Notes: a model not told the origin generated them from the sequence alone. Positions 15,251 through 24,599 are shown, counted from the stretch's first letter. The stretch: 61,396 bases of DNA from Xanthobacter agilis (GCF_021730435.1 NZ_JABWGX010000028.1:1-61396), one strand, 5' to 3'. A program made the numbers and translations.

Positions 15251-17299
15251 ATGAGCGCCGACGACGATAATCGCTTTCGCCCAAAGCCCGGCCGCATCCG
15301 CTCCGATGCGTCGAAGGCCGGCCAGGCGAAGAGCTTCCTCACGAAGGTCAGGAAGATCGCCCGCCAGCATGGCGCGGCCTCCGGTCGGGTCTCGCGCGGC
15401 AGCGCAGGAGCCGGTGGCAAGCAGGGTCGCAATAGCGTGGTCGCCTCGGGCCGAGGTGTCAAGCGCGGGCGCGGCGCGGCCTTCGTCCGCTCGCGCAACC
15501 TGTCGAACGGCTGGAGCCATCGCCAGCCCGGGAGCCGTCGCGTCATCGTCAAATCGCGTTCGGTTCGCGCGGCAGGCAAGAGCGGCAAGGCCGCCGCCCA
15601 TCTGCGCTACATCCAGCGCGACGGCACCTCGCGCGACGGCGAGCGCGGCCGGCTCTACTCGGCCACCGAGGATCGCGCCGACGGCGATGCCTTCCTCGAT
15701 CGCGGCAAGGACGACCGTCACCAGTTCCGCTTCATCGTCTCGCCGGAAGATGCCACCGAGATCGAAGACCTGACCGGCCATACTCGCGACCTGATGCGCC
15801 AGCTCGAAGCCGACCTCGGGACCAAGCTCGATTGGGTCGCGGTCAACCACTTCAACACCGGCCATCCCCATGTCCATGTCATCGTCAACGGCCGCGACGA
15901 TCTCGGCGAGGATCTGGTCATCAACGGCGACTATCTTGCCAACGGCGTGCGCGAGCGGGCGAGCGAGCTGGCGACGCTGGAACTCGGTCCCGTCACCGAG
16001 ATCGAGCAGCGCCGCAAGCTGACCGCCGAGATCGACCAGGACCGCTTCACCCGGATCGACCGGGCGATGCTCAACGAGGCAGATGGCGGCGCGCTCGATC
16101 TGCGCCATGCGCCCGACGATCTGAGCGGCCAAGAGGATCGGACGCTTCGCCTTCGCCGTCTCGGCAAACTGGAGAAGATGGGTCTCGCCGCCGAACAGTC
16201 CCCCGGCGTCTGGGAACTCAGCGACCGGCTGGAGCCGACGCTGCGCGAGATGGCCGAGCGCGGCGATATCGTGCGCGCCATGCAGAAGGCGATGCAGGCC
16301 GAGGGCCACGACCGCGATCCAATGAGCTTCCAGATTCACGACACCGCGCCCGCGACGCCGATCGTCGGCCGCGTGATCGACAAGCATCTTTCCGACGAGT
16401 TGGGTGAGAACCTGACGCTGGTGATCGACGGCATCGACGGCCGCACCCACCACGTCTCCGGCGTCGATCAGGCGAAGGTGGCGGACGCCCGGATCGGCAG
16501 CGTTATCGAGATCGGCACGGCCGACGCCGGACCACGTCCGGCTGACCGCGCCATCGCCGGCATTGCGGAGGATGGCATCTATCGGCCGAGCCGCCATCTG
16601 GAGCAGGCCCGCTTCGACGGCCGTGTGCCAGGTGGCGATTATGATGGGTTCGTCGATGCCCATGTGCGTCGGCTGGAGGCGTTGCGCCGCGCCGGCGTCG
16701 TCGAGCGCATCGACGCCGACCAGTGGCGCATCCCGCAGGACTTCGAGACGCGCGCCGTCGCCCATGACGCTGGCCGAGGTCGCCAGCTCAACATCCGTGT
16801 CCTCTCGACCTTCGATCTGGAACAGCAGATCACGGCGGACGGTGCGACCTGGCTGGACCGCAGGCTGGTCGGGCGTGGTCCGTCCGAAATCGCACCGGCG
16901 GGGTTTGGACAGGAGGTCAGCCAGGCGATGGACCGCCGCCGCGATCGCTTGATCGAACAGGGCGACGCCACGCGCCAGCAGAACGGGCGCATCCTCTACC
17001 GCCGCGATCTTCTATCGACGTTGGAGACGCGCGAGGTCGCCCGCGCCGGGGCGGATTTGGCGGCGACAAAGCCGATGCCGTTCCGGGCGGCTGGCGACGG
17101 TGAGACGGTCAACGGCACCTTCACCGGGACGGTCCAGCTCACCAGCGGAAAGTTCGCCATCGTCGAGAAGAGCCGCGAGTTTACGCTTGTGCCGTGGCGG
17201 CCGGTGATCGACCGCCAGCTCGGCAAAGAGGTGACGGGCATCGTGCAGGGCGGGTCAGTATCGTGGCAATTGGGGCGGCCGAGGGGATTGGGCCTGTAG
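15251..17299 (+). CDS. rlxS: DUF3363-type relaxase / mobilization nuclease
   Basis: A 682-residue relaxase of the VirD2/RlxS type. The very basic N-terminus (residues 1-110) is followed by AAAHLRYIQRDGTSRDGERG and the HUH-like metal motif HPHVHVIVNG (about residues 205-214). The long DUF3363 C-terminal region includes RLRRLGKLEKMGLAAE and a stretch like REFTLVPWRPVIDRQLG. It should nick oriT and pilot the strand into the TraG/Trb channel. ATG 15251 is chosen because the preceding frame is only a low-complexity extension and a hairpin abuts it. The stop is 35 bp from the convergent LysR gene. Confidence 0.9.
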   Translation: MSADDDNRFRPKPGRIRSDASKAGQAKSFLTKVRKIARQHGAASGRVSRGSAGAGGKQGRNSVVASGRGVKRGRGAAFVRSRNLSNGWSHRQPGSRRVIVKSRSVRAAGKSGKAAAHLRYIQRDGTSRDGERGRLYSATEDRADGDAFLDRGKDDRHQFRFIVSPEDATEIEDLTGHTRDLMRQLEADLGTKLDWVAVNHFNTGHPHVHVIVNGRDDLGEDLVINGDYLANGVRERASELATLELGPVTEIEQRRKLTAEIDQDRFTRIDRAMLNEADGGALDLRHAPDDLSGQEDRTLRLRRLGKLEKMGLAAEQSPGVWELSDRLEPTLREMAERGDIVRAMQKAMQAEGHDRDPMSFQIHDTAPATPIVGRVIDKHLSDELGENLTLVIDGIDGRTHHVSGVDQAKVADARIGSVIEIGTADAGPRPADRAIAGIAEDGIYRPSRHLEQARFDGRVPGGDYDGFVDAHVRRLEALRRAGVVERIDADQWRIPQDFETRAVAHDAGRGRQLNIRVLSTFDLEQQITADGATWLDRRLVGRGPSEIAPAGFGQEVSQAMDRRRDRLIEQGDATRQQNGRILYRRDLLSTLETREVARAGADLAATKPMPFRAAGDGETVNGTFTGTVQLTSGKFAIVEKSREFTLVPWRPVIDRQLGKEVTGIVQGGSVSWQLGRPRGLGL

Positions 17300-17334
17300 A
17301 GGCGGCACCGAGGCATTGCCGGCCGAGTGGTGCG

Positions 17335-18282
17335 TCAATCGCGCTCTGCTTCAGACGACGAAACCATCAACTGCTTCAACCACTGGGCTGGTGTGTTCGC
17401 TCCAGCCTTAGCGGTGATCGCGCCGATGCGAACGGCTGGTGGAATATAGGCGGTCTTAGCCTCCACAAGCTGACCTGCCCGAAGCGCGCTGGCGACCAGA
17501 CGTCGCGGCAGCAATGCCGTCATGTCCGTCTCCAGTACGATTTCCCGCGCGGTATGCACATCCGGAGCCCAAAGCGACGGCGCGGGCATAGTCTCCAGTC
17601 CCTGCATGTAGACCTCGCTCCAGCCTACCGGACGCTTAAGGCCTGAACCATCGAGGGTGGAGTCCTCGCCGTTCCAGGGGTCCAGCGCCGAGACAGCAAT
17701 GCGGGAAAGCATCGACAGCTTTCCGATCGAAAGTCCTTGCTTAGCTGCGGGGTGTTTTCCCCGAACCACCCAGACGGCGGTCTCTTCGAAAAGCGCGTCA
17801 TACGTAAAGCGTGGTGGAACTTCCTCGTATGCGCAGACCACGACATCGACCATGCCTTGATCGAGCGCTTCGGCCAGCCCAGGCCCCGGCGCCCTGATGC
17901 GTAGCTTCGATCCCGGAGATGCTTCGCGCAATGCTGCGGCGACTTTGGGCAACAGAACGGAGCAGCCATAGGCGCTAGCGACGACGACGAACTCACGTTC
18001 CGATGTGGCTGGATCAAAGGGCGTAAAGGACACAGCCCGCTCCAGGTCCTCCATTGCGCGGCGCACCAGCGGCGCCATTTCCAGCGCTCGCGGTGTCGGA
18101 CGCAGGCTCGCGCTGCCTCGAATGAACAGAGGATCACCCAACCGGTCGCGAAGGCGGCTGAGTGCGTGGCTGACTGCCGAGGGGCTGAGGTTCAGGCGCT
18201 CGCCCGCGCGCGTAGCATTCCCCTCATCCATCAGGACCACGAAGACTCGGAGAAGATTCAGGTCCAGAGCCATGAACTGCAT
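17335..18282 (-). CDS. LysR-type regulator of the SDR-AKR cassette
   Basis: About 315 residues with an N-terminal winged HTH (LDLNLLRVFVVLMDEGNATR, LSPSAVSHALSRLRDRLGDP) and a NodD-like substrate domain. ATG 18282 is used; GTG 18291 and ATG 18273 are alternatives. It is transcribed divergently from the SDR-aldo/keto reductase pair, the classic LysR arrangement, with repeated CATATCA elements between. It probably activates these enzymes in response to an unknown compound. It lies between relaxase and TraR-like LysR and looks like inserted cargo. Confidence 0.88.
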   Translation of the reverse strand: MQFMALDLNLLRVFVVLMDEGNATRAGERLNLSPSAVSHALSRLRDRLGDPLFIRGSASLRPTPRALEMAPLVRRAMEDLERAVSFTPFDPATSEREFVVVASAYGCSVLLPKVAAALREASPGSKLRIRAPGPGLAEALDQGMVDVVVCAYEEVPPRFTYDALFEETAVWVVRGKHPAAKQGLSIGKLSMLSRIAVSALDPWNGEDSTLDGSGLKRPVGWSEVYMQGLETMPAPSLWAPDVHTAREIVLETDMTALLPRRLVASALRAGQLVEAKTAYIPPAVRIGAITAKAGANTPAQWLKQLMVSSSEAERD

Positions 18283-18363
18283 ATCATTCACACCAACTCT
18301 GAAAACATATCATTTCATTCATATCACATCGTCGGGTTAAATAAACCGGGAAAGGAGTTCCTG
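18280..18363. promoter_or_regulatory. Divergent promoter region with CATATCA repeats
   Basis: Three direct repeats of CATATCA (starting 18280, 18306 and 18320) in an AT-rich 80-bp gap between the LysR and SDR genes. The first overlaps the LysR start. They are candidate LysR or RNA polymerase contact sites. AAAGGAG is the SDR ribosome binding site. Confidence 0.45.
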
Positions 18364-19098
18364 ATGTCGAAAACAATTGCCGTGGTGGGCGCTGGGCCCG
18401 GAATAGGAATGGCAGTAGCCGAGCGCTTCGGCCGCGAGGGCTTCAATGTCGCGTTGCTGGCGCGGAACCCCACTGCTCTGGCTGGCCATGCCAGCAATCT
18501 CAAAGACATCGGCGTGGGGGCGGCGGCATTCCCGACCGACGTGCTCGACAGAGTCGCTCTGGCAAACTCTATTGACGAAGTAATCTCGCGTTTTGGTTCC
18601 GTCGATGTGCTGGAATACGGGCCAACCCCGCCTCCTGCGAGCATGCGCCTGCCGAGAGACACCGATGTTGAGAATGAACAATTCCATCTCAACCTTCAGG
18701 TACTCGGCGCCATTGCTGCGGTACGCGCGGTCCTACCCGCCATGCTGGAGCGGGAAACCGGAACCCTTCTCTTCACTACAGCGGCGTCAGCTCAGCATCC
18801 CGCCCTTATCACCGGTAGCTTCGGCATCGCGGCGGGTGCGCTTTTGAACTATGTCCGCCTGCTCAACAAAGACCTTGCCGCCAATGGCGTACACGCCGGT
18901 CTGGTGTCCGTGGCGGGGCTGGTGGCGCCTCCCGGTAAGACCGCCGCAGACAACGCATCGGATTTTCCGCCCGGCATCCCTCTTGTTGCAGCGGAAGATG
19001 TGGCCGAGCTGCATTGGCGCATGCACCGCGACAGAGACCAAGTCGAAGTCTTCGCAGGCGACATCGACGTGCTGCTAGCCAACAAGCAACTTTATTGA
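18364..19098 (+). CDS. Atypical SDR-family protein lacking the Tyr-Lys pair
   Basis: A 244-residue Rossmann-fold protein. The cofactor motif is GAGPGIG at residues about 9-15, with LLARNP after beta-2. Where classical SDRs have YxxxK, this one reads GSFGIAAGALLNY, so the catalytic Tyr and Lys are replaced. The NNAG motif is also absent (EYGPTPPP). Related SDR-like proteins with this motif exist, so loss of function is not certain. It is translated from a strong ribosome binding site and lies 23 bp before the aldo/keto reductase gene. The pair is divergent from its LysR regulator. Confidence 0.82.
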   Translation: MSKTIAVVGAGPGIGMAVAERFGREGFNVALLARNPTALAGHASNLKDIGVGAAAFPTDVLDRVALANSIDEVISRFGSVDVLEYGPTPPPASMRLPRDTDVENEQFHLNLQVLGAIAAVRAVLPAMLERETGTLLFTTAASAQHPALITGSFGIAAGALLNYVRLLNKDLAANGVHAGLVSVAGLVAPPGKTAADNASDFPPGIPLVAAEDVAELHWRMHRDRDQVEVFAGDIDVLLANKQLY

Positions 19099-19121
19099 GT
19101 CTTGGAACAGGAAGCGCAGAT

Positions 19122-20108
19122 ATGAAGTACAGATATTTCGGCCGAGGGACCGGCATCAAGGCATCTCCTTTGATCCTCGGAAGCGGTATGCTCGGAAACG
19201 TCTCGGGTTATGGATCTCCCCCCGATGAGGCCAAGGCGATTCTGACCGATTTTGTTGTCGCCGGAGGCAATTTCATCGACACGTCGGATGCTTATCAATT
19301 TGGGCAATCTGAAACGCTCATCGGCGAGTTTATTTCGTCGTGCCGGGACGACTACATCATCTCGTCCAAATACAGCCGCACGGCGTCGCAGAAACCCTCG
19401 GTCGCCGCGCAAGGGTCGCATCGAAAAGCGATGGTACAGTCAGTCGAAGCCAGCCTTAGGCGTCTGAATACCGATCGGATCGACATCTACCTCGCGCACA
19501 TGGACGATGGCGCGACCCCGATTGAAGAGGTGGTACGCGGTTTTGAAGACCTCGTTTCGGCTGGAAAGATTATCTTCGGCGGCTTCTCCAACACCCCAGC
19601 CTGGCGCGTCGCGAAAGCTGCGACCGTCGCGGATATGAGGGGATGGGCTCCGCTCGGCGCGGTTCAACTCGAATATAGCCTGCTGCAACGAACGCCGGAG
19701 CGGGAGCTTCTGCCAATGGCCGATGAATTTGGTCTCGCCGTGATGGGCTATTCACCTCTGGCTGGAGGCGTTCTGACCGGCAAATATCGCAAAGGCGAGG
19801 AAGGCCGCGCCACAGCATTCAAGGGAGCGATATCGCATAACGATGCCGGATTGAGCGCGAAGGTCATCGACATTCTCGTGGAAGCTTCCGAGCAGCTTGG
19901 AGCATCGCCAGGACAGATCGCCATAGCATGGGCGATATCCAAAGGCGTCTTTCCGATCATCGGACCGCGAAGCGCAGCACAGCTAGAGGATAATCTCGGT
20001 GCGGCATCAATCAGCCTTGATAACGAAACCATCAAGCGGCTGGACGCAGCCAGTGAGATCTCACTGGGCTATCCGCATGAACTTCTAGCCAGCATTCGGC
20101 AGCCCTAA
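19122..20108 (+). CDS. Aldo/keto reductase
   Basis: A 328-residue (beta/alpha)8 NADPH-dependent oxidoreductase. The catalytic tetrad is visible: D53 in FIDTSD, Y58, K83 in SSKY and H126 in YLAHMDD. The NADPH-binding end is near GPRSAAQLEDNLGA. It resembles AKR families that reduce aldehydes, quinones or sugars. ATG 19122 has GGAA upstream. Together with the SDR-like protein it forms a two-gene operon under the divergent LysR, probably a carbonyl-reduction or detoxification module carried as cargo. Confidence 0.9.
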   Translation: MKYRYFGRGTGIKASPLILGSGMLGNVSGYGSPPDEAKAILTDFVVAGGNFIDTSDAYQFGQSETLIGEFISSCRDDYIISSKYSRTASQKPSVAAQGSHRKAMVQSVEASLRRLNTDRIDIYLAHMDDGATPIEEVVRGFEDLVSAGKIIFGGFSNTPAWRVAKAATVADMRGWAPLGAVQLEYSLLQRTPERELLPMADEFGLAVMGYSPLAGGVLTGKYRKGEEGRATAFKGAISHNDAGLSAKVIDILVEASEQLGASPGQIAIAWAISKGVFPIIGPRSAAQLEDNLGAASISLDNETIKRLDAASEISLGYPHELLASIRQP

Positions 20109-20156
20109 ACACTTGGTTCTGATCGTCTTAGCGGGTGTCGGTGAGGCAGCCTAGTT

Positions 20157-21134
20157 ATGCGTCGACTTTCCTCACCCAAAGGTAACGACCAAAGGCCGCG
20201 GCGGTTGACTGAGGCGCTCTCACCTTTGGGTTCGCGCATTCCACTGGCATCGTTGATCCAAACCTTGGCCGTTGCAGAGCATTTGAACTTTCGTCACGCC
20301 GCTAATACGCTCGGCGTGAGCCAATCCTGCGTCAGCACCCGCGTGAAATTGTTGGAGCAGGATTTGGGCATCCTGCTGTTCGAACGCCTACCGCGCGGCG
20401 TGCGGTTAACGGAGGCGGGACGGCATTTTGTCGATCAGGTGGCGGTCGGCATCGGTCACCTCGACCATGCGGTCAAAACGGCTGGCCTGCTTGCGCGCGG
20501 CGAACACGGCCGTCTGCGCATCGGCGCCAACGCCCTGATCTCCAACGGCTTCCTCGCCGATCTCCTGAACCGTTACCGGGGGCTCTACCCCGGCGTTGAA
20601 ATGGAGATCGCCGAGCGCAGGGTGGGCGAGGCGGTGAAGCAGGTGCGTGACGGGAATCTCGATGTCGCCTTTGTGCTGGGAACGCCGGCCATACCGGACT
20701 GTCATTCAAAGCCGATATGGACCGAACAGACCATGATCGCATTGCCGGCGACGCATCCGCTTGCCCACAGAGAAAGTGTCGCCTGGGTCGAGCTTTCGGC
20801 AGAGACCTTTCTGGTCCGCTACGGCGGAACAGGCCCGCAGCTTCACGACCTTATCCTGCAGCGGCTCGCCGAGCGCTGGCCGCGACCGTCCATCCAACGC
20901 TTCGACGTGGACCGGCTGACGCTGATATCGATGGTCGAGCAGGGCTACGGTGTGACGCTGGTCCCGGAGGCGACGGCGCAGATCCGATTTCCGGGCGTGG
21001 TCTTCCTCCCGATTATCGACGAGCACAAGCCCGCTGTCTTCTCGGCGGTGTGGTCGCCGAACAACCGCGCCGTGGCGCTCCGCGATTTGCTCGACCTCGC
21101 CAAGGAAGCCCGTCGCTCAAGCCCGCACGCCTGA
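20157..21134 (+). CDS. LysR-family regulator in the TraR position
   Basis: A 325-residue LysR regulator with an N-terminal HTH at about residues 33-90 (LASLIQTLAVAEHLNFRHAA, VSQSCVSTRVKLLEQDL) and the periplasmic-binding-like domain. A LysR gene between relaxase and traG is typical of Tn4371-like ICEs, where it is called traR and thought to control transfer. The first 25 residues before the HTH may be dispensable, so a later start is possible. It is independent of the preceding SDR-AKR operon. Confidence 0.85.
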   Translation: MRRLSSPKGNDQRPRRLTEALSPLGSRIPLASLIQTLAVAEHLNFRHAANTLGVSQSCVSTRVKLLEQDLGILLFERLPRGVRLTEAGRHFVDQVAVGIGHLDHAVKTAGLLARGEHGRLRIGANALISNGFLADLLNRYRGLYPGVEMEIAERRVGEAVKQVRDGNLDVAFVLGTPAIPDCHSKPIWTEQTMIALPATHPLAHRESVAWVELSAETFLVRYGGTGPQLHDLILQRLAERWPRPSIQRFDVDRLTLISMVEQGYGVTLVPEATAQIRFPGVVFLPIIDEHKPAVFSAVWSPNNRAVALRDLLDLAKEARRSSPHA

Positions 21135-21179
21135 AGCCTTGAGCAAATCCCCAGGCTCAGCACCATGCGCTTCGGCAAT

Positions 21180-21302
21180 CTACCCAACGACAGTGACGCT
21201 GGCGGATACGTCGGCGCGTTCGACCGCCCCGACGTAGCGGGCGCTCAAACCCGAGCGATCCGCCAATTCCTCCTGCGTCAGTTGCTTGTCATGACCCGCG
21301 AC
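21180..21302 (-). pseudogene. Remnant of a second XRE-type HTH gene
   Basis: In a different frame from the intact XRE gene, directly downstream of it, the minus strand encodes [20 protein letters not shown], then VGAVERADVSASVTVVG and a TAG. That is a clear piece of an XRE helix-turn-helix without start or C-terminus. It overlaps the end of the intact gene by a few codons, suggesting replacement of one regulator by another. Confidence 0.7.
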
Positions 21303-21537
21303 CGACCGATTCAATCCGCGACAGTATTTCAGCGGTGGACACTTCAAGCGCAGCCGCAATATCTACGAACTCGATAACATCAATCCGTCGCTCTCCGTTC
21401 TCATACTTGGCGACGAAGGACTGCGGCTTGTTCAGCCGATCGGCAAGTTCCGCCTGCGTCAGATTTCTGTCCTTGCGTGCTGCCGAGAGAAGCGTCTGAA
21501 GAAGTTGTTGGCGGGGCGCGCGCAAGGTTTTCTGCAT
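21289..21537 (-). CDS. XRE-family transcriptional regulator
   Basis: An 82-residue Cro/CI-type repressor consisting of one HTH domain ([47 protein letters not shown]). It is transcribed divergently from the RovC-like/traG block. The intergenic region carries a GATAATCC / GGATTATC palindrome plus a third half-site, which fits binding by such a dimer. It is therefore a good candidate for the repressor that keeps the transfer genes off. Confidence 0.9.
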   Translation of the reverse strand: MQKTLRAPRQQLLQTLLSAARKDRNLTQAELADRLNKPQSFVAKYENGERRIDVIEFVDIAAALEVSTAEILSRIESVGRGS

Positions 21538-21573
21538 TCGGACGGCTCTCCATTGAAAAAGGGGAGCAGTTCC

Positions 21574-21612
21574 GATAATCCTGATCTGGGATTATCCCAT
21601 TTCAGGATTATT
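21574..21612. promoter_or_regulatory. Operator with three GGATTAT half-sites
   Basis: GATAATCC (21574-21581), spacer of 7, GGATTATC (21589-21596), and a further AGGATTAT (21604-21611). A perfect 8-bp palindrome plus a tandem half-site, located between the divergent XRE and RovC-like genes, 28-66 bp before the latter start. Confidence 0.65.
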
Positions 21613-21639
21613 GTTTCCGTGGGTCCGAGGGAGGACCAG

Positions 21640-21939
21640 ATGCGCGTCAAACCCGAACTCGATCCTGACGTTGATGACCTGGCCCCGGCGGCGCCGGACG
21701 TAACCCTCTATGACGAGGCGCATTTCGTCACCTATTTGCGCCTGCTGGACGCCGAGACCGACGGTGCGGACTGGGCGGAGGTGGCGAGGATCGTCCTGCA
21801 TCGCGATCCGCTGGCAGAGCAAGACCGAACGAAGGCGTGCTGGGAAAGCCATCTCGCCCGCGCACAGTGGATGACGAAGATCGGCTATCGGCGCATCCTC
21901 CAACAGGCCGTCGAAGAAGCTCGCAACACGCGGCACTGA
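21640..21939 (+). CDS. Small DUF2285/RovC-like DNA-binding protein
   Basis: A 99-residue protein with the conserved core YDEAHFVTYLRLLDAETDGA, DWAEVARIVLHRDP and CWESHLARAQWMTKIGYRRI. This is the compact form of the family related to the C-terminal DUF2285/RovC-type DNA-binding domain; the assignment is from memory of the motif. GGGAGGA lies 4-10 nt before ATG 21640. Position between the XRE repressor and traG suggests an activator of transfer genes, as proposed for related proteins in ICEs. Confidence 0.8.
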   Translation: MRVKPELDPDVDDLAPAAPDVTLYDEAHFVTYLRLLDAETDGADWAEVARIVLHRDPLAEQDRTKACWESHLARAQWMTKIGYRRILQQAVEEARNTRH

Positions 21940-22056
21940 CCCATCCGATTTCTACGCCATGGTATCCGGCAGCACGCCGCTTGTTCTTTCATGTTGCCTA
22001 TCGCGAAACCGCCTATTCTCTGATCGGCTCCTTCTCTTTTGCCGATTGGAGCCTGT

Positions 22057-24060
22057 ATGTCGGGAGGTCGTGTCCTCTGGGGCCAGATCACCATCGTCGT
22101 CGCCATCGTGCTGGCGACGATCTGGGGCGCAACCGAGTGGACGGCGTGGCGGCTCGGGTTTCAGGGGCAACTCGGCACACCATGGTTCGAGTTGGGCGGC
22201 TGGCCGGTCTATTATCCGCCGGCCTTCTTCTGGTGGTGGTATTCTTACGACGCCTACGCGCCCGCGATCTTCATCGAAGGAGCGATCATCGCAGCGTCCG
22301 GCGGGTTCCTGTCCATCGCCGTCGCCATCACCCTATCGATCATCCGGGCGCGTGAAGCCAAGAACGCCGCCACCTACGGGTCGGCACGCTGGGCCTCTCC
22401 CGAGGAGGTGAAGGCCGCCGGGCTGCTCGGCCCAGATGGCGTGGTGCTCGGCAGATTGGAGCGCAACTATCTGCGCCACAACGGGCCGGAGCATGTGCTG
22501 TGCTTCGCGCCGACCCGTTCAGGCAAGGGCGTCGGCCTCGTGGTGCCGACGCTGCTGACCTGGCCGGGCAGCGTGATCGTCCATGATATCAAGGGCGAGA
22601 ACTGGGGTCTGACGGCGGGGTTTCGCGCCCGGCACGGCCGCGTCCTGCTGTTCGACCCGACCGACGCAAAGTCCTCGGCCTACAATCCGCTGCTGGAGGT
22701 CCGGCGCGGCGATAGGGAAGTGCGCGACGTTCAGAATATCGCCGACATTCTCGTCGATCCCGAAGGCGCGCTGGACAAGCGGAACCATTGGGAAAAGACC
22801 AGCCATTCGCTGCTGGTCGGCGTGATCCTGCACGTCCTTTATGCCGAGCCGGACAAGACGCTGGCCGGCGTCGCCAACTTCCTTTCCGATCCGAAGCGCC
22901 CCATGGAGGCGACGCTGCGCGCCATGATGTCCACGCCGCATCTGGGCGAAGCCGGCGTGCATCCCGTCATCGCCTCATCGGCGCGCGAGTTGCTCAACAA
23001 ATCCGACAACGAGCGCTCGGGCGTGCTGTCCACCGCCATGTCCTTCCTCGGCCTCTATCGCGATCCCGTGGTGGCGAAGGTGACGGCGCGCTGCGACTGG
23101 CGCATCGCCGATCTCGTCTCGGGCAAGCGGCCCGTCAGCCTCTACCTCGTCGTGCCGCCCTCCGACATCGCCCGCACCAAGCCGCTGATCCGCCTAATCC
23201 TCAATCAGGTCGGGCGGCGATTGACCGAGGAATTGAACGCTTCCGCCAACCGCCATCGGCTGTTGCTGATGCTGGACGAGTTTCCTGCGCTGGGACGGCT
23301 CGACTTCTTCGAGTCGGCGCTGGCCTTCATGGCCGGCTACGGCATCAAGAGTTTCTTGATCGCGCAGAGCCTCAACCAGATCGAGAAGGCTTACGGCGCA
23401 AACAATTCCGTGCTCGACAATTGCCATGTCCGCGTCGCCTTCGCCACCAACGACGAGCGCACCGCCAAGCGCGTTTCGGACTCGCTCGGCACCGCGACCG
23501 AGATGCGCGATTCCACCAACTATGCCGGCCACCGGCTGTCACCCTGGCTCGGCCATCTCATGGTCTCGCGGCAGGAGACGGCACGCCCGCTGCTGACCCC
23601 CGGCGAGGTCATGCAACTTCCGCCGACCGACGAACTGCTGCTGGTCGCAGGCGTGCCGCCGATCCGGGCGAGGAAGGCGCGCTATTACGAGGACGCGCGT
23701 TTCAAGGAGCGGTTGCTGCCACCGCCGGACCTGTCCGCCAAACCCAAAACACCGCATGGCCCATCAGGCGACGACTGGTCGGCCCTAAAAACACCGGCAC
23801 CCGTCGCATCATCCACACCACCCGCACCGCCGACGCACGACGCCGCCGCGACCGATCCTGCGAATGCCGGCATTCGTCGCGAGCCCGAACTGCCCAAGCA
23901 CGAGGAGATCGTGCCCCAAGAACGCCCGGTGGCCGGTGAGTTCGACGTGCTCGACGACGAACCGGACGTGGACGCCGCCAAGGCCCGCACCATCCGCCAG
24001 CAAGTCACGTCCGTCGCCCGACAGGCAACGATGGACCCGGCCGATGGCATCGAACTGTAG
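22057..24060 (+). CDS. traG: Conjugal transfer coupling protein TraG (VirD4 family)
   Basis: A 667-residue type IV coupling ATPase. Two N-terminal transmembrane helices (about residues 8-28 and 75-95) anchor it. Walker A is APTRSGKGVG (about residue 150), Walker B LLMLDEFPALG (about 403), with SFLIAQSLNQIEKAYG after it. The last about 110 residues are Pro/Ala-rich and variable. It links the relaxase-DNA complex to the Trb channel. ATG 22057 with GGAG 6-9 nt upstream is preferred to an upstream TTG. The small RHH gene follows 14 bp downstream. Confidence 0.95.
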   Translation: MSGGRVLWGQITIVVAIVLATIWGATEWTAWRLGFQGQLGTPWFELGGWPVYYPPAFFWWWYSYDAYAPAIFIEGAIIAASGGFLSIAVAITLSIIRAREAKNAATYGSARWASPEEVKAAGLLGPDGVVLGRLERNYLRHNGPEHVLCFAPTRSGKGVGLVVPTLLTWPGSVIVHDIKGENWGLTAGFRARHGRVLLFDPTDAKSSAYNPLLEVRRGDREVRDVQNIADILVDPEGALDKRNHWEKTSHSLLVGVILHVLYAEPDKTLAGVANFLSDPKRPMEATLRAMMSTPHLGEAGVHPVIASSARELLNKSDNERSGVLSTAMSFLGLYRDPVVAKVTARCDWRIADLVSGKRPVSLYLVVPPSDIARTKPLIRLILNQVGRRLTEELNASANRHRLLLMLDEFPALGRLDFFESALAFMAGYGIKSFLIAQSLNQIEKAYGANNSVLDNCHVRVAFATNDERTAKRVSDSLGTATEMRDSTNYAGHRLSPWLGHLMVSRQETARPLLTPGEVMQLPPTDELLLVAGVPPIRARKARYYEDARFKERLLPPPDLSAKPKTPHGPSGDDWSALKTPAPVASSTPPAPPTHDAAATDPANAGIRREPELPKHEEIVPQERPVAGEFDVLDDEPDVDAAKARTIRQQVTSVARQATMDPADGIEL

Positions 24061-24074
24061 AGGAAGCCGTCACC

Positions 24075-24512
24075 ATGCAGACCAAGGCCCGCATGAATGT
24101 CTATTTCGAACCGGATCTGCTGAAGAAGGTCGAAGCGCTGGCGCTTCGCCGCAATGTCTCCAAGTCGGCCGTGATCGAAGCGGCCGTCGCGTCCTTCCTG
24201 TCGGCCGATGCTTCCGAACGGCTGGAAGCGGTGTTCGCCCGGCGCATGGACAAGCTCGGCCGACAGGTTGACGGACTGGACGAGGATCTCGCCATCCTCG
24301 GCGAGACGCTTTCGCTGTTCATCCGCTTCTGGCTAACCGTGACCCCACCATTGCCCGACAGCGCCCAGGCGTCGGCTCGCGCAAAGGGCGCAGAGAGGTT
24401 CGACGGATTCCTGCAATCGCTCGGCCGCAGGCTCGCGACCGGCGATCGATTCTTGAAGGAGCTGTCGCGTGACATCGACTCCGCACGAACTGGCGGCGCT
24501 GAAACCGACTAA
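24075..24512 (+). CDS. CopG/RHH-type regulator accompanying traG
   Basis: A 145-residue protein with an N-terminal ribbon-helix-helix (KARMNVYFEPDLLKKVEALA, RRNVSKSAVIEAAVASFL), a central coiled-coil-like helix and a conserved C-terminal part (FDGFLQSLGRRLATGDRFLK). It always accompanies traG in related ICEs and is thought to regulate transfer genes. Its C-terminal 55 codons recur as a fragment at 60,615-60,776 on the minus strand. Confidence 0.85.
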   Translation: MQTKARMNVYFEPDLLKKVEALALRRNVSKSAVIEAAVASFLSADASERLEAVFARRMDKLGRQVDGLDEDLAILGETLSLFIRFWLTVTPPLPDSAQASARAKGAERFDGFLQSLGRRLATGDRFLKELSRDIDSARTGGAETD

Positions 24513-24599
24513 AACAGGTCGAGTGAAACACCCGTCAAATATTCAATCCCGCCGATTGCCGCCTTTTCTTCGCCATAGCCGCACGCTGCTAGATACTTG

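Noticed and set aside
14738-16765. 675-codon minus-strand frame opposite the relaxase
   Set aside because: Antisense frame created by high GC third positions; the plus strand has unmistakable relaxase motifs.
22788-23939. Arg-rich frame inside traG
   Set aside because: Off-frame shadow of TraG, which carries Walker motifs in its own frame.
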